A stretch of DNA of 64,000 nt from Photobacterium sanctipauli (GTDB lineage Bacteria; Pseudomonadota; Gammaproteobacteria; Enterobacterales; Vibrionaceae): NCBI RefSeq assembly GCF_003026495.1, contig NZ_PYMA01000011.1, forward strand, positions 1-64,000, read 5' to 3'. Both the position numbers and the translations under genes were made by a program. This document shows, in pieces, positions 33,492 through 42,983 of the stretch. A model generated the notes under the pieces. The model was not told the DNA's origin, did no database searches, and was given only the letters and a program-made list of their open reading frames with translations. Each line of letters begins with the position of its first letter. The first letter of the stretch is position 1.

Positions 33492-34394
33492 ATGCCCAAA
33501 GTAGCTGAAAACTTAATTGATGAAAGTATTAAACGGCACGCCAATGCGAATGCTAATACGAGTGTAAACGCGAAAGTACCTACCAATGATAGCGAGATAA
33601 TTAACCTTTCCCTGCGTAAAGAGGGTAAAGGCCGGGTGAGCTTGGTCGGGGCTGGGCCGGGTGATCCTATGCTATTGACCTTGAAAGCGCTGCAAGCTAT
33701 CGAGCAGGCGGATGTCATTGTTTATGACCGCTTGGTTAGCGCAGAGATCTGTCGCCTTTTTCCCAAATCAACCAAAGCCATTTATGTCGGTAAGGCTAAG
33801 GGCGAGCACAGTGTTGGCCAGGACGAGATAAACCAAATATTGTTGGCTCATGCGCAAATGGGCTTGGCCGTTTGCCGGCTGAAAGGGGGCGATAGCTTTG
33901 TCTTTGGCCGTGGCAGCGAAGAAATGTTGCTACTCAAAACCCACGGCATTGATGTCGATGTGGTACCGGGGATCACCGCGGGGGCTGGCTGCAGTGCCTA
34001 TGCCGGAATTCCCCTTACTCACCGCGGGATGGCGCAGGGGTGTACCTTTGTTACCGCCCATGCCGAAAAGCAACTTGAGCTCAACTGGCAGGCATTGGCA
34101 TCGCTTCAACATACCTTGGTGTTTTACATGGGGCTCACCAAGGCAGCGTTGATCACCCAGCGCTTGGTTGCGGCGGGGATGCCCGATGATACCCCCGTGG
34201 CTTTGATAGAAAACGGCTGCTGCCCGGAGCAACGATTAGTGACCGGTGAGCTTGGTGTGTTAGCGGATCTTGTTGAGCAGCACCAAGTGGCCTCACCTGC
34301 CTTGATAGTCGTTGGCGAGGTGGTCTCACTAGCCGAACAGTTGCAATGGCTGGTGACGGAAGCACAACAACAGAAAGCAAAGATGTCGGCTTAG
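33492..34394 (+). CDS. cobA: Uroporphyrinogen-III C-methyltransferase
   Basis: A SAM-dependent methyltransferase of 300 residues that makes precorrin-2, the first step to sirohaem, the cofactor of NirB downstream. The SUMT fold begins at about residue 47 with RVSLVGAGPGDPMLLTLKA and shows DVIVYDRLV, VCRLKGGDSFVFGRGSEE, VPGITAGAGCSAYAGIPLTHRG, and VTAHAEKQ. The first ~45 residues are a low-complexity extension rich in Asn/Ala/Val (ANANANTSVNA) and are not part of the enzyme. There is no oxidase/chelatase (CysG first domain) fused. GAGGA lies 4 bases before ATG. The gene is 9 bases before nirB and shares its promoter. Confidence 0.92.
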   Translation: MPKVAENLIDESIKRHANANANTSVNAKVPTNDSEIINLSLRKEGKGRVSLVGAGPGDPMLLTLKALQAIEQADVIVYDRLVSAEICRLFPKSTKAIYVGKAKGEHSVGQDEINQILLAHAQMGLAVCRLKGGDSFVFGRGSEEMLLLKTHGIDVDVVPGITAGAGCSAYAGIPLTHRGMAQGCTFVTAHAEKQLELNWQALASLQHTLVFYMGLTKAALITQRLVAAGMPDDTPVALIENGCCPEQRLVTGELGVLADLVEQHQVASPALIVVGEVVSLAEQLQWLVTEAQQQKAKMSA

Positions 34395-34403
34395 GGGGTG
34401 AGC

Positions 34404-37019
34404 ATGAATAAACAAGAGAATGATAAGTACTTAGCTGAAAAACAGCGTGTGGTAGTGGTCGGCAACGGTATGGTTGGGCACAAGTTCATAGAAGATATGC
34501 TAGCCAACGGTGCGGATGAAAAGTATCAGGTGATCACCTTTTCCGAAGAATCGAGGCTGGCCTATGACAGGGTGCAGTTGAGCCATTATTTTAGCGGGAA
34601 AACGGCAGATGATCTGGCCTTAACCGATGAAGCTTATTATCAGCAACATGGCATCGACTATGTGTTGAATGAGCAGGTGACGCTAATCGATCCCCCTAAC
34701 AAAGTCGTGGTGACGGCCAGCGGGCGGCAAGAGCCTTATGACAAATTAGTGTTAGCAACGGGCTCTTACCCGTTCGTTCCGCCTATTCCGGGTAAGGAGC
34801 AACGTCATTGCCATGTCTACCGTACCATTGATGATTTGGAAGCCATTGAGCAATCAGGCAGCCAAAGCGAAGTGGGGGTGGTGATTGGTGGTGGGTTGTT
34901 GGGGCTAGAGGCGGCAAATGCCCTTAAGAATATGGGGTTGGAAACCCATGTGGTCGAGTTTGCGCCTCGGTTGATGGCAGTGCAACTTGACCAAGGTGGC
35001 GGTGCTTTATTGGCAAGAAAAATTGAAGCGCTGGGGGTATCGGTTCATACCGAAAAGGCAACGACAGAAATTGTGGCGGGTGAGCACTGCCGTTACAAAT
35101 TGAATTTTGCCGATGGGACTTGCTTGGAAACAGACATGATAGTCTTTTCGGCGGGGATCAGGCCGCAAGACGCATTGGCAAGAGAGTCGGGTATTGAGGT
35201 CGGCGAGCGTGGCGGTATCGTCATTGATGATAATTGCCAGACCAGCCTGCGCGATGTCTATGCGATAGGGGAATGTGCGCTGTGGCAAAATCGTATTTTT
35301 GGCTTGGTGGCGCCGGGCTACCAAATGGCCAAGGTGGTGGCACATCAACTGTGTGTTGATCCCGTAAGCGATCAGCGTGAAAGCCGCTTCCAGGGCGCTG
35401 ACATGAGCACAAAGCTAAAGCTGCTTGGTGTTGATGTTGCCAGCATAGGTGATGCCCAAGGCACGATGGATGGTGCGCAGTCTTATACGTTTAGCGATGA
35501 AATCGAACAGGTTTACAAGCGGCTGATCATTTCTCCCGAAGGCGACAAGATCATCGGGGCCGTATTGGTGGGCGATGTTGATAGTTACAGCCAGCTTTTG
35601 CAAATAAAACTCAATGACTTGCCGCTGCCAGAAAATCCCGCGGTACTTATTTTGCCGCAATTGGCACAAGGTGATGCCGCATCGCCAGCGGGTGGCGTCG
35701 ATGCGCTGCCTGACAGCGCGGCTGTTTGTTCATGCTATGACGTGACCAAGGGTGATATCCGCGATGCCGTAGCGAGTGGCTGCCAGACCATGGCAGATAT
35801 CAAATCGGTCACCAAGGCATCGTCCGGTTGCGGGGGGTGTGCGGCATTTGCCAAGCAGATCATGGATGCCGAGTTGGCAGCGATGGGGGTTAGTGTTAAC
35901 AATCACCTGTGTGAACACTTTGCTTATTCTCGCCAGGAGTTGGCCGATATTATTCGGGTGAAGCAAATCAAGACCTTCGATGAGCTATTGGATAGCCATG
36001 GTTCCGGGTTGGGTTGCGATATTTGTAAGCCGGCTGTGGGCTCTATTCTTGCGTCGTTTTGGAATGATTTCGTGCTGGCTGACAGTCACCTTGAGCTGCA
36101 AGATACCAACGATATTTTTCTCGGTAATATGCAAAAAGATGGCACCTATTCGGTGGTTCCGCGCATTCCCGGCGGCGAGATCACGCCAGATAAACTGATT
36201 GTATTAGGCGAAGTGGCCAAGGAATTCGACCTTTATACCAAAATCACCGGCGGTCAACGGGTTGATCTTTTCGGCGCGCAACTTCACGAGCTTCCCCTTA
36301 TTTGGCGCAAGTTGGTTGATGCGGGTTTCGAGACCGGCCATGCCTACGGCAAATCGGTGAGGACGGTGAAGTCATGTGTCGGAAGTACCTGGTGTCGCTA
36401 TGGGGTAGACGACAGTGTTGGCTTCGCAATTGATATTGAAAACCGATACAAGGGGCTACGAGCACCACATAAGCTGAAGTTTGCGGTTTCAGGCTGCACC
36501 CGAGAATGTGCCGAAGCCCAGTCGAAAGATATTGGGGTGATAGCCACAGAGAACGGTTGGAACCTTTATGTTTGCGGCAACGGAGGGATGCGCCCGCGCC
36601 ATGCAGATTTGTTTGCCAGCGATATTGATGCGACGACACTGCTTGCCTATATCGACCGGATCTTGATGTTCTACATCCGCACGGCCGATCGCTTGCAGCG
36701 CACGTCAGTCTGGCTTGAAAACCTGGAAGGGGGGCTAGACTACCTCAAGCAAGTGGTTATCGACGATAAGCTTGGCTTAGCCAAAGAGCTGGAAAACGAT
36801 ATGGCGCATACCATTGGCCAATATCAGTGCGAATGGAAAACCACGTTGGGATCCCCTGAGAAACTCAAGCGCTTCAATCACTTTATTAATAGCGATAAAC
36901 CTGATTTGGATCTTGCGTACCAGGTGGAACGTGGTCAGCGCTTGCCTGCAATCTTGAAGCAGCAGGCGGCGAATAGCCTGCAGATTGATATTGTCGATAT
37001 AACAGAAAAGTCAGCGTGA
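34404..37019 (+). CDS. nirB: Nitrite reductase (NAD(P)H), large subunit
   Basis: A cytoplasmic flavo-sirohaem enzyme of 871 residues that reduces nitrite to ammonium with NADH. In order are the FAD/NADH region (VVVVGNGMVGHKF, VIGGGLLGLEAANAL), a BFD-like [2Fe-2S] segment (VCSCYDVTKGDIRD with SGCGGCAAF), a second cysteine region (GLGCDICKPAVGS), and the sirohaem/[4Fe-4S] domain with CVGSTWCRYG and SGCTRECAEAQ supplying C-x5-C and C-x3-C ligands. It is about 20 residues longer than E. coli NirB. ATG 34404 follows an AGGGGG run; an earlier GTG at 34398 is less likely. CobA upstream supplies its sirohaem and NirD is 10 bases downstream. Confidence 0.94.
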   Translation: MNKQENDKYLAEKQRVVVVGNGMVGHKFIEDMLANGADEKYQVITFSEESRLAYDRVQLSHYFSGKTADDLALTDEAYYQQHGIDYVLNEQVTLIDPPNKVVVTASGRQEPYDKLVLATGSYPFVPPIPGKEQRHCHVYRTIDDLEAIEQSGSQSEVGVVIGGGLLGLEAANALKNMGLETHVVEFAPRLMAVQLDQGGGALLARKIEALGVSVHTEKATTEIVAGEHCRYKLNFADGTCLETDMIVFSAGIRPQDALARESGIEVGERGGIVIDDNCQTSLRDVYAIGECALWQNRIFGLVAPGYQMAKVVAHQLCVDPVSDQRESRFQGADMSTKLKLLGVDVASIGDAQGTMDGAQSYTFSDEIEQVYKRLIISPEGDKIIGAVLVGDVDSYSQLLQIKLNDLPLPENPAVLILPQLAQGDAASPAGGVDALPDSAAVCSCYDVTKGDIRDAVASGCQTMADIKSVTKASSGCGGCAAFAKQIMDAELAAMGVSVNNHLCEHFAYSRQELADIIRVKQIKTFDELLDSHGSGLGCDICKPAVGSILASFWNDFVLADSHLELQDTNDIFLGNMQKDGTYSVVPRIPGGEITPDKLIVLGEVAKEFDLYTKITGGQRVDLFGAQLHELPLIWRKLVDAGFETGHAYGKSVRTVKSCVGSTWCRYGVDDSVGFAIDIENRYKGLRAPHKLKFAVSGCTRECAEAQSKDIGVIATENGWNLYVCGNGGMRPRHADLFASDIDATTLLAYIDRILMFYIRTADRLQRTSVWLENLEGGLDYLKQVVIDDKLGLAKELENDMAHTIGQYQCEWKTTLGSPEKLKRFNHFINSDKPDLDLAYQVERGQRLPAILKQQAANSLQIDIVDITEKSA

Positions 37020-37029
37020 GGTAATAACG

Positions 37030-37365
37030 ATGGAACAGTGGCAAAGTGTGTGCCGTAAGGATGACTTGGTCAAAAATACCGGGGTCTGTGCACTGGTGGC
37101 AGGGCAACAAGTAGCGATATTTTATAGTGAACGTAACGATGCCCTATATGCTGTTGGCAACTATGATCCAATCGGTGGTGCGAATGTTATCTCGCGAGGA
37201 ATGATAGGCTCGTTGGGCGAGGAGGTAGTAGTGGCGTCACCGTTATATAAGCAGCATTTCAACCTGACAACGGGACAGTGCCTTGAAGATCCTGAAATGG
37301 CGCTAAGTACCTACCCTGTCAGGTGTATTGATGGCGACGTGCAGCTAAGCATGAACGATGTCTAG
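37030..37365 (+). CDS. nirD: Nitrite reductase (NAD(P)H), small subunit
   Basis: A 111-residue Rieske-like protein required for NirB activity. The fold is recognisable from GVCALVAGQQVAIF, VGNYDPIGGANVISRG and VVVASPLYKQHFNLTTGQCLED, but the Rieske Cys/His cluster ligands are absent, as in E. coli NirD. It is the last gene of cobA-nirB-nirD and is followed by a terminator. Family knowledge places it as a structural partner rather than an electron carrier. Confidence 0.92.
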   Translation: MEQWQSVCRKDDLVKNTGVCALVAGQQVAIFYSERNDALYAVGNYDPIGGANVISRGMIGSLGEEVVVASPLYKQHFNLTTGQCLEDPEMALSTYPVRCIDGDVQLSMNDV

Positions 37366-37392
37366 ATAAATAAATTTGGTTGTTTGAAATAA

Positions 37393-37423
37393 AAAGCATA
37401 GCTTAGGCTGTGCTTTTTTATTT
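37393..37423 (+). terminator. Terminator after nirD
   Basis: A 10-bp stem, AAAGCATAGC (37393-37402) with GCTGTGCTTT (37407-37416), one G-U pair, a four-base loop and a run of T. It lies 28 bases past the nirD stop. Confidence 0.85.
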
Positions 37424-37610
37424 TAGGTGTTATCTGGTCTATATTATAGCGTTATATGCAACATTGTTATTTTGCATCTTGTAGGTAAATTGATGCTTGA
37501 TGGGCTGAAATGGTGCATGAAAAGTGGGTGTTTGCATCAAAATGTAGCTATGCTATGTTTTAAATGCATTTTATTTGATTAAGTTGCTGTTAATATTAGA
37601 TTTGTGTTTT

Positions 37611-37626
37611 TGGCATGAACAATGCA
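37611..37626 (+). promoter_or_regulatory. Sigma-54 promoter of narK
   Basis: TGGCATGAACAATGCA matches TGGCACG-N4-TTGCA except at two bases and keeps GG-N10-GC. It lies 37-52 bases before the narK start. GGTGCA occurs as a half-site at 37512-37517 but no clean NtrC dimer site was seen. Confidence 0.75.
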
Positions 37627-37662
37627 ATGAACTAGTTAGTTTATGATAGAAGGATATGGGAA

Positions 37663-39138
37663 ATGTCACAAACAGGCTCGTTCAATCTATTTTCATTTAA
37701 GGGGAAGATGAAAGTTCTTCACCTTAGCTGGCTTGCTTTTTTTATCACTTTCTTTGTTTGGTTCAATTTTGCCCCTTTGCTGCAGGCAGTGAAAGATTCG
37801 TTAGGTTTAACAACGGCAGAAATCAAAACGTTATTGATCCTCAATGTCGCCTTTACCATCCCGGCAAGGGTGATTATCGGGATGCTCACTGATAAGTATG
37901 GCCCTCGGTTGGTTTACTCCACGCTACTGGCGGTGTGCTCGATACCGTGCTTTGCTTTCGCCTTTGCTGATAGCTTTGCTCAGGCTGCAATCGCTCGATT
38001 TGCGCTTGGCTTTATCGGGGCCGGTTTTGTGGTGGGTATCCGCTTGGTCTCCGAGTGGTTCCCGCATAACGAGCTAGGTACGGCAGAGGGCATTTACGGC
38101 GGGTGGGGTAACTTTGGATCGGCCGCAGCGGCTTTCACCTTACCGACTGTCGCCCTGATGTTCGGCGGGGATGACGGCTGGCGTTATGCCATGGCTGTGA
38201 CGGGTGTGATGAGCTTGGCATTCTCTTTTGTGTTTTATGCCAATGTCAGCGATACCCCAAAAGGCGCGACCTATTTCAAACCGAAAAACCTTGGCGCGAT
38301 GGAAGTGACATCGAAAGGGGATTTCTTCCTATTGTTAGCCATGAAGCTCCCTATGTATGGGGCATTGGCCTTGCTCGCGTGGAAGCTATCACCGACCGGC
38401 ATCGGTATGCTGGAAGCCAATGTGGTGACTGGGATTTACTTGGCATTGGCGGTGATATACCTCTATGAGGTACTTCAGGTATGGAAGGTCAATAAAACGG
38501 TATTTGAAAAGCCGGTACCTGAAATTCACCAATACAAGTTTAAGCAAGTTGCCATTTTGAACGTGCTTTATTTTGCCACCTTCGGGTCTGAGCTGGCGGT
38601 GGTCTCCATGTTGCCGTTGTTCTTCTCCGACACGTTCGAACTTACCCCAGTCATGGCGGGTATGGTTGCCTCCGCCTACGCCTTCATGAATTTGATGTCT
38701 CGCCCTGGTGGTGGCTGGATTTCCGATAAATTTGGCCGTAAACCAACCTTGTTGATCCTGACAGCAGGCTTGGCGGCGGGTTACTTCTTGATGGGGCAAG
38801 TAGATAGCAGCTGGCCGGTATGGTTAGCCGTTGTTGCTGCGATGGCATGCTCTTTCTTTGTCCAGTCGGGCGAGGGGGCAGTGTTTGCCACCGTGCCTTT
38901 GATAAAGCGCCGTATGACAGGGCAAATTGCCGGAATGACAGGGGCATACGGTAATGTTGGCGCCGTGTGTTACCTCACCATTCTTTCGTTGGTTGATTAC
39001 AGTACCTTCTTCTATGTGATTGCCGCCACCGCAGTGATTGGCTTCTTGACCTTGCTGATGATGGAAGAGCCGAAAGGCCAGATTGCCGAAATCAATGATG
39101 ACGGCAGTGTCACCATGATTGATGTCGCCAAGAGCTGA
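37663..39138 (+). CDS. narK: NarK/NasA-type nitrate transporter (MFS)
   Basis: A 491-residue inner-membrane nitrate/nitrite transporter of the NarK (NNP) branch of the major facilitator superfamily, with about 12 membrane spans. Visible family motifs are the first helix LSWLAFFITFFVWFNFAPL, GMLTDKYGPR in loop 2-3, VSEWFPHNELGTAEGIYGGWGNFG, and the second-half RPGGGWISDKFGRKPTLL and GAVFATVPLIKRR. Its gene has a sigma-54 promoter of its own and is followed 28 bases on by the phosphatase/kinase gene. The likely role is nitrate uptake for NasA. Confidence 0.92.
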   Translation: MSQTGSFNLFSFKGKMKVLHLSWLAFFITFFVWFNFAPLLQAVKDSLGLTTAEIKTLLILNVAFTIPARVIIGMLTDKYGPRLVYSTLLAVCSIPCFAFAFADSFAQAAIARFALGFIGAGFVVGIRLVSEWFPHNELGTAEGIYGGWGNFGSAAAAFTLPTVALMFGGDDGWRYAMAVTGVMSLAFSFVFYANVSDTPKGATYFKPKNLGAMEVTSKGDFFLLLAMKLPMYGALALLAWKLSPTGIGMLEANVVTGIYLALAVIYLYEVLQVWKVNKTVFEKPVPEIHQYKFKQVAILNVLYFATFGSELAVVSMLPLFFSDTFELTPVMAGMVASAYAFMNLMSRPGGGWISDKFGRKPTLLILTAGLAAGYFLMGQVDSSWPVWLAVVAAMACSFFVQSGEGAVFATVPLIKRRMTGQIAGMTGAYGNVGAVCYLTILSLVDYSTFFYVIAATAVIGFLTLLMMEEPKGQIAEINDDGSVTMIDVAKS

Positions 39139-39166
39139 TCCTGCTTCGGAGCATTGGAGGAAGGGA

Positions 39167-40939
39167 ATGATGTCGATGACTGAAGCGGCACTAGGTGCAC
39201 CTGCACCAAGCTTGCGAGTGCGGGTTGGCGGGCAGTCTGTGGCTGGGGTGCGGGAGGCGAATCAAGATGCGTTCGCGGTACGTATCCCCGATAAACAGGC
39301 CGAGCTCGAGCACGCTGGTATTGTTGCTTGCATTGCTGATGGTGTCAGTTGCAGCGAAAACGGTCAGCAGGCCAGCCACACAGCGGTGACTCAGTTTATT
39401 GATGATTACTATGCCGCCCCCGCGACTTGGGGGGCGAGGTATACCGTTGGTAAGGTGCTCAATGCCCTCAACCAATGGTTGTTCGCCCAAGGCGATCTGC
39501 AGCAACTGAACCACAATGGCTTGATCACCACGCTGACAGCGGTGGTGATCAAGTCCAATACTGCGCATATCGCCCATGTTGGGGACAGCCGGCTATACCA
39601 TTGCCGTGGTGGCCGTATGACTCAACTCACCCAAGATCATCGGCGCCGTCATATCGGTAATAAGAGCTTTCTCACTCGGGCGCTGGGCATGGACAGCCGG
39701 CTTGATGTGGATTTTCAGCAAATCAAGCTCGAAGCCGGCGATCGGTTGGTCATGACCACTGACGGTGTGCATGACTGGTTAACGGACAGGCAGCTTGATG
39801 CTCTGTTATCAAAGTACCCGCAGGGCAATACAGAACTACCCCCCGAGCAATTAACCGAAACAATCATTGCCGAGGCGATGGCGGCGGGGAGTAACGACAA
39901 CGCCAGTTGCCTGGTCATTGACGTGGATGATCTGCCGAGTATGTCGCTGCCTGAAACCATTGCAGAGCTTACCCAGCGGGCCATTCCTCCGGTTATGGAT
40001 GTTGGCAATAGGATCGATCAGTACCAAGTGATCCGGGTGCTGCACAGCGGGGCGCGTAGCCATGTTTACTTGGCGAAGAGTCTTTTCGATAGCAAAACTT
40101 ATGTGCTGAAGGCGCCTTCGCTTAATTTCAGTGAAGATTACCAATACCTACAAGCCTTTGTACGCGAAGGTTGGCTTGGTGAGCAAATTAACCATCCGAG
40201 TATTATGAAGATCCATCCTTTTTCACGGGCATCGTCATTTCTTTACCATGTTTGTGATTATATTGAAGGGATCACGTTGAGGCAGTGGATGTATGAAAAT
40301 CCGCAACCTGAACTTTACAAAGTCAGGGCGTTGGTTGGAGAAATAATTAAGTCATTACGTGTTTACCAGCGAAATGGTGTTATTCATCGAGACTTGAAAC
40401 CTGAAAATATTATTATCGGTGAAAACAACAGAGTCACAATTATCGATTTGGGTACAGCAAAAGTATCTGGACTTGATGATTTAGAAAACCCAATAAAAGA
40501 AACCCTACCTGTTGGTGATATTAAATATATTTCACCAGAATGTTTGACTGGCAATAAAATAACGTTTAAAAGTGATATGTTTTCATTGGCGGTGATGGTG
40601 TACGAGATGCTTTCAGGCCATTACCCGTATTCGCTAGAGGCAATGAAGGTATTAGCACAGGATAGGCGAAAGTACCCGAAATACACCAGCCTTAAAAACT
40701 ACCGTGATGATTTACCTATCTGGGTTGATCTGGTGGTTAAAAAAGGGTGTAACCTTGAAGAAAATGAAAGATATCAAGCGTTTTCTGAGTTCTTCTTGTC
40801 ATTGGAAAAGCCCACGCCTTCCATTATTTCAAATAGTCGCTCACTACCTTTAAAAAAGAAAAATCCGGTTCTTTTTTGGAAGTTTGTAAGTGTGTTCTTA
40901 TTGGTTGTTATATTTGTCTTGTTACTATGGGAATTTTAA
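39167..40939 (+). CDS. PP2C phosphatase - Ser/Thr protein kinase fusion, membrane anchored
   Basis: A 590-residue protein with both signalling activities in one chain. Residues ~15-255 are a PP2C phosphatase (ANQDAF, CIADGVS, IAHVGDSRLY, TTDGVHDW, GSNDNASCLVIDVD, all metal-site acids present). Residues ~285-550 form a protein kinase: a poor glycine loop (VLHSGARSHVYL), Lys in TYVLKAP, VIHRDLKPENIII (catalytic HRD...N), IIDLGTAK with DLG in place of DFG, and a YISPE activation segment end. Residues ~567-588 are a C-terminal transmembrane helix, so the enzymes face the cytosol. Similar fusions sit beside nitrate transporter/nirB genes in Pseudomonas (knowledge). The DNA becomes visibly AT-rich from about 40240. 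GGAGG precedes the ATG by 6 bases; an ATG three bases on is possible. Confidence 0.87.
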   Translation: MMSMTEAALGAPAPSLRVRVGGQSVAGVREANQDAFAVRIPDKQAELEHAGIVACIADGVSCSENGQQASHTAVTQFIDDYYAAPATWGARYTVGKVLNALNQWLFAQGDLQQLNHNGLITTLTAVVIKSNTAHIAHVGDSRLYHCRGGRMTQLTQDHRRRHIGNKSFLTRALGMDSRLDVDFQQIKLEAGDRLVMTTDGVHDWLTDRQLDALLSKYPQGNTELPPEQLTETIIAEAMAAGSNDNASCLVIDVDDLPSMSLPETIAELTQRAIPPVMDVGNRIDQYQVIRVLHSGARSHVYLAKSLFDSKTYVLKAPSLNFSEDYQYLQAFVREGWLGEQINHPSIMKIHPFSRASSFLYHVCDYIEGITLRQWMYENPQPELYKVRALVGEIIKSLRVYQRNGVIHRDLKPENIIIGENNRVTIIDLGTAKVSGLDDLENPIKETLPVGDIKYISPECLTGNKITFKSDMFSLAVMVYEMLSGHYPYSLEAMKVLAQDRRKYPKYTSLKNYRDDLPIWVDLVVKKGCNLEENERYQAFSEFFLSLEKPTPSIISNSRSLPLKKKNPVLFWKFVSVFLLVVIFVLLLWEF

Positions 40940-41055
40940 TTGCCACATAAATGATTGCTGGGAATGATATGCTGTGTTACTTTTTATGCTCTGGTTTATA
41001 ATATTCAACTAATAGATGTTTTTGGCTAAATAATTTCCATAAATTAATTGAGACC

Positions 41056-41283
41056 ACCCTTCCATATTTATTTTGAACTTTTTGTACAATACGAAAAACT
41101 GCCTATAAATATAGGCGTCAGCTAATGCAAGTGCCTAACAATATCAACATAACATACGTTAAAAATAACATACTCATCGGATGAGAATATCCAAATGATA
41201 TTGCGACTGCATTGTAAAAGAAGTTGAGAAAAGAAGCTTACTTCTGGTAGCTGGCTTCCTTTCAATAACTATGGAAGTTAATA
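41056..41283 (+). promoter_or_regulatory. Leader of LPMO gene 1, duplicated in gene 2
   Basis: About 90 bases (41056-41144) are near-identical to 42984-43072 before the second LPMO gene. They include TTTTGAACTTTTTG and the palindrome GCCTATAAATATAGGC (41102-41117). Nearer the gene, CTTCC (41255-41259) can pair with the ribosome-binding GGAAG (41273-41277). The conserved stretch is likely promoter and operator; the pairing might mask translation start. Bases 40940-41055 are AT-rich with nothing else I recognise. Confidence 0.6.
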
Positions 41284-42786
41284 ATGAAAAAAATAATATC
41301 CTTGTCAGTTGGAGCAGCCTCTGTCATGGCTGCAATTACGTCGTTTCAGGTTAGCGCTCATGGCTGGGTTGATTATCCAAAAGCTCGCCAAACGGTTTGT
41401 CGTGAGGATGATGGCCATTGGGGGCCGGATGATGGCTCCGCCATACCGAATGCGGCGTGTCGTGCCTCTTTTTTGGAGTCTGGCACCTATCCGGTTGTTC
41501 AGATCAACGAGTATGCAGCGCTGGTACCTGATCACACCAATATGGAGTCGGTGAAAGCTGCGGTGCCTGATGGACTGATTTGCTCCGGGGGGGACGATCG
41601 TAAAAGCGGCATGAGTGTCGCGTCGGCAGATTGGCAGCGTGAAGATATGAAAGCGGGTGAGACTTTTACCATGCGCTACAGAGCAACCGCGCCGCATAAC
41701 CCAAGCTATTGGGAGTTTTACTTAACCAAGCCAGGTTATAACGCTGCGCATTCTCGCTTAACTTGGGATGATCTTGAGCTGTTTGATACGGCAGGCAACA
41801 TTGAGTATGTGCAAGAAAGTGATGGGAAGTACTATTACATCGATGTTACCTTGCCGGCAGGTCGTACGGGTGAGGCTACTTTGATGACGCGCTGGCAACG
41901 TGAAGACCCAGCAGGCGAAGGCTTCTACAACTGTAGCGATATTCGCTTTGATGATGAGGTAACCCCGCCTGAGTGGACGAGCAAGGGCACTTACGTGAAA
42001 CCGGGTGTGGTTGCTGAAGAAGGTGATGCAGTTTGGTTCCGTATTTTCTCCGGTACCGGCAACGAAGTTGTATTCGAGAAATTCCCGATCACAGCTAGCA
42101 ACCAAGACGTAAACGTATGGTCTTACGAATTGGCGCAGTTGATCAATGAGAAATACCCAACGATCACTCAGGTTGGCCTACTGCAGGAAAGCGGCGACAT
42201 TGTTTATGAAAACGCGGATCTACATATCAATAATGTGTATGTGACAAATGCTAATTACAACTATGCGCTGGATGTTCGTGATGGGACTGTTGACCCGGCA
42301 CCGGTTGAAGTTACGGGACTTCAGTCTGAATATACTCAGGACAGCGAAGGTGTGGCGCATATAGAAGCCACCGTCAGCTCTGAAGGCCATTACGATATTA
42401 AGATGGAGCTTCTGGATCAAAATGGTAGCCAAATTGGTACTGCTAGTGATGTGGTAAACAATGGTCAGGTCGATCTCCTTATCAGTGCTAACCAAGTCGG
42501 TGAGTTTACGATTAATGTCACTGCCGCAGAGTTTGATAGTTCAGAATACAATGTGATTGTGTCTCAGCCTGTCACTATTAAAGAAGCGGCATCAGGCGAT
42601 TATGACTATGTTTATCCAGACGGTATCGGTAGCTATGAGCCAGAGAAAACAGTTGTTCTGAGTCGTGATGGCAACACTTACAAGTGCCGTAAGGAACCTC
42701 AAGGTAACTGGTGTAACATTAATTCGCCTATTCATTATGAACCTGGCTTTGGCTCGGCATGGCAGGATGCTTGGATCAAGCTATAG
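41284..42786 (+). CDS. GbpA-like lytic polysaccharide monooxygenase, copy 1 (AA10)
   Basis: A secreted copper enzyme of 500 residues that should oxidatively cleave chitin or bind it as in GbpA. A 25-residue signal peptide ends in ...VSA before His26, so the mature protein starts with the His-brace histidine (HGWVDYPKAR). The second brace His is at about residue 138 in ATAPHNPSYWEF. An AA10 domain runs to about residue 230. GbpA-type middle modules follow (ITASNQDVNVWSYELAQLINE), and the final ~60 residues (YDYVYPDGIGSY... with WCNI and FGSAWQDAW) match GbpA's C-terminal chitin-binding module. The second copy, 43209-44711, is closely related and has the same leader and terminator, so this is a tandem duplication. 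GGAAG is the ribosome-binding site. Confidence 0.9.
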   Translation: MKKIISLSVGAASVMAAITSFQVSAHGWVDYPKARQTVCREDDGHWGPDDGSAIPNAACRASFLESGTYPVVQINEYAALVPDHTNMESVKAAVPDGLICSGGDDRKSGMSVASADWQREDMKAGETFTMRYRATAPHNPSYWEFYLTKPGYNAAHSRLTWDDLELFDTAGNIEYVQESDGKYYYIDVTLPAGRTGEATLMTRWQREDPAGEGFYNCSDIRFDDEVTPPEWTSKGTYVKPGVVAEEGDAVWFRIFSGTGNEVVFEKFPITASNQDVNVWSYELAQLINEKYPTITQVGLLQESGDIVYENADLHINNVYVTNANYNYALDVRDGTVDPAPVEVTGLQSEYTQDSEGVAHIEATVSSEGHYDIKMELLDQNGSQIGTASDVVNNGQVDLLISANQVGEFTINVTAAEFDSSEYNVIVSQPVTIKEAASGDYDYVYPDGIGSYEPEKTVVLSRDGNTYKCRKEPQGNWCNINSPIHYEPGFGSAWQDAWIKL

Positions 42787-42822
42787 TCTGACCTGATCTC
42801 AGTTCAAGCACTCAAGAAGAAA

Positions 42823-42847
42823 AACGCTGGCATCGTCCAGCGTTTTT
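42823..42847 (+). terminator. Terminator of LPMO gene 1
   Basis: AACGCTGG (42823-42830) with CCAGCGTT (42837-42844), a six-base loop and TTTTT. The same stem ends the second LPMO gene at 44803-44828. Confidence 0.88.
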
Positions 42848-42983
42848 ATTGCCAGCGATTAATTAATATGAATTTTGACGAAATTAATTTCCATTTAATG
42901 AATTCATATTGTTTTTATAAGTTGTTTATCTATATTTTATTTTTTATTGGTTAATAGTTATTAATTAATAAAAAATAACTGGG
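42848..42983. other. AT-rich spacer between the LPMO copies
   Basis: No gene. It contains a 10-bp inverted repeat, AATATGAATT with AATTCATATT (about 42865-42911), separated by roughly 27 bases, and otherwise AT-rich sequence. I see no further regulatory element. Confidence 0.3.
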
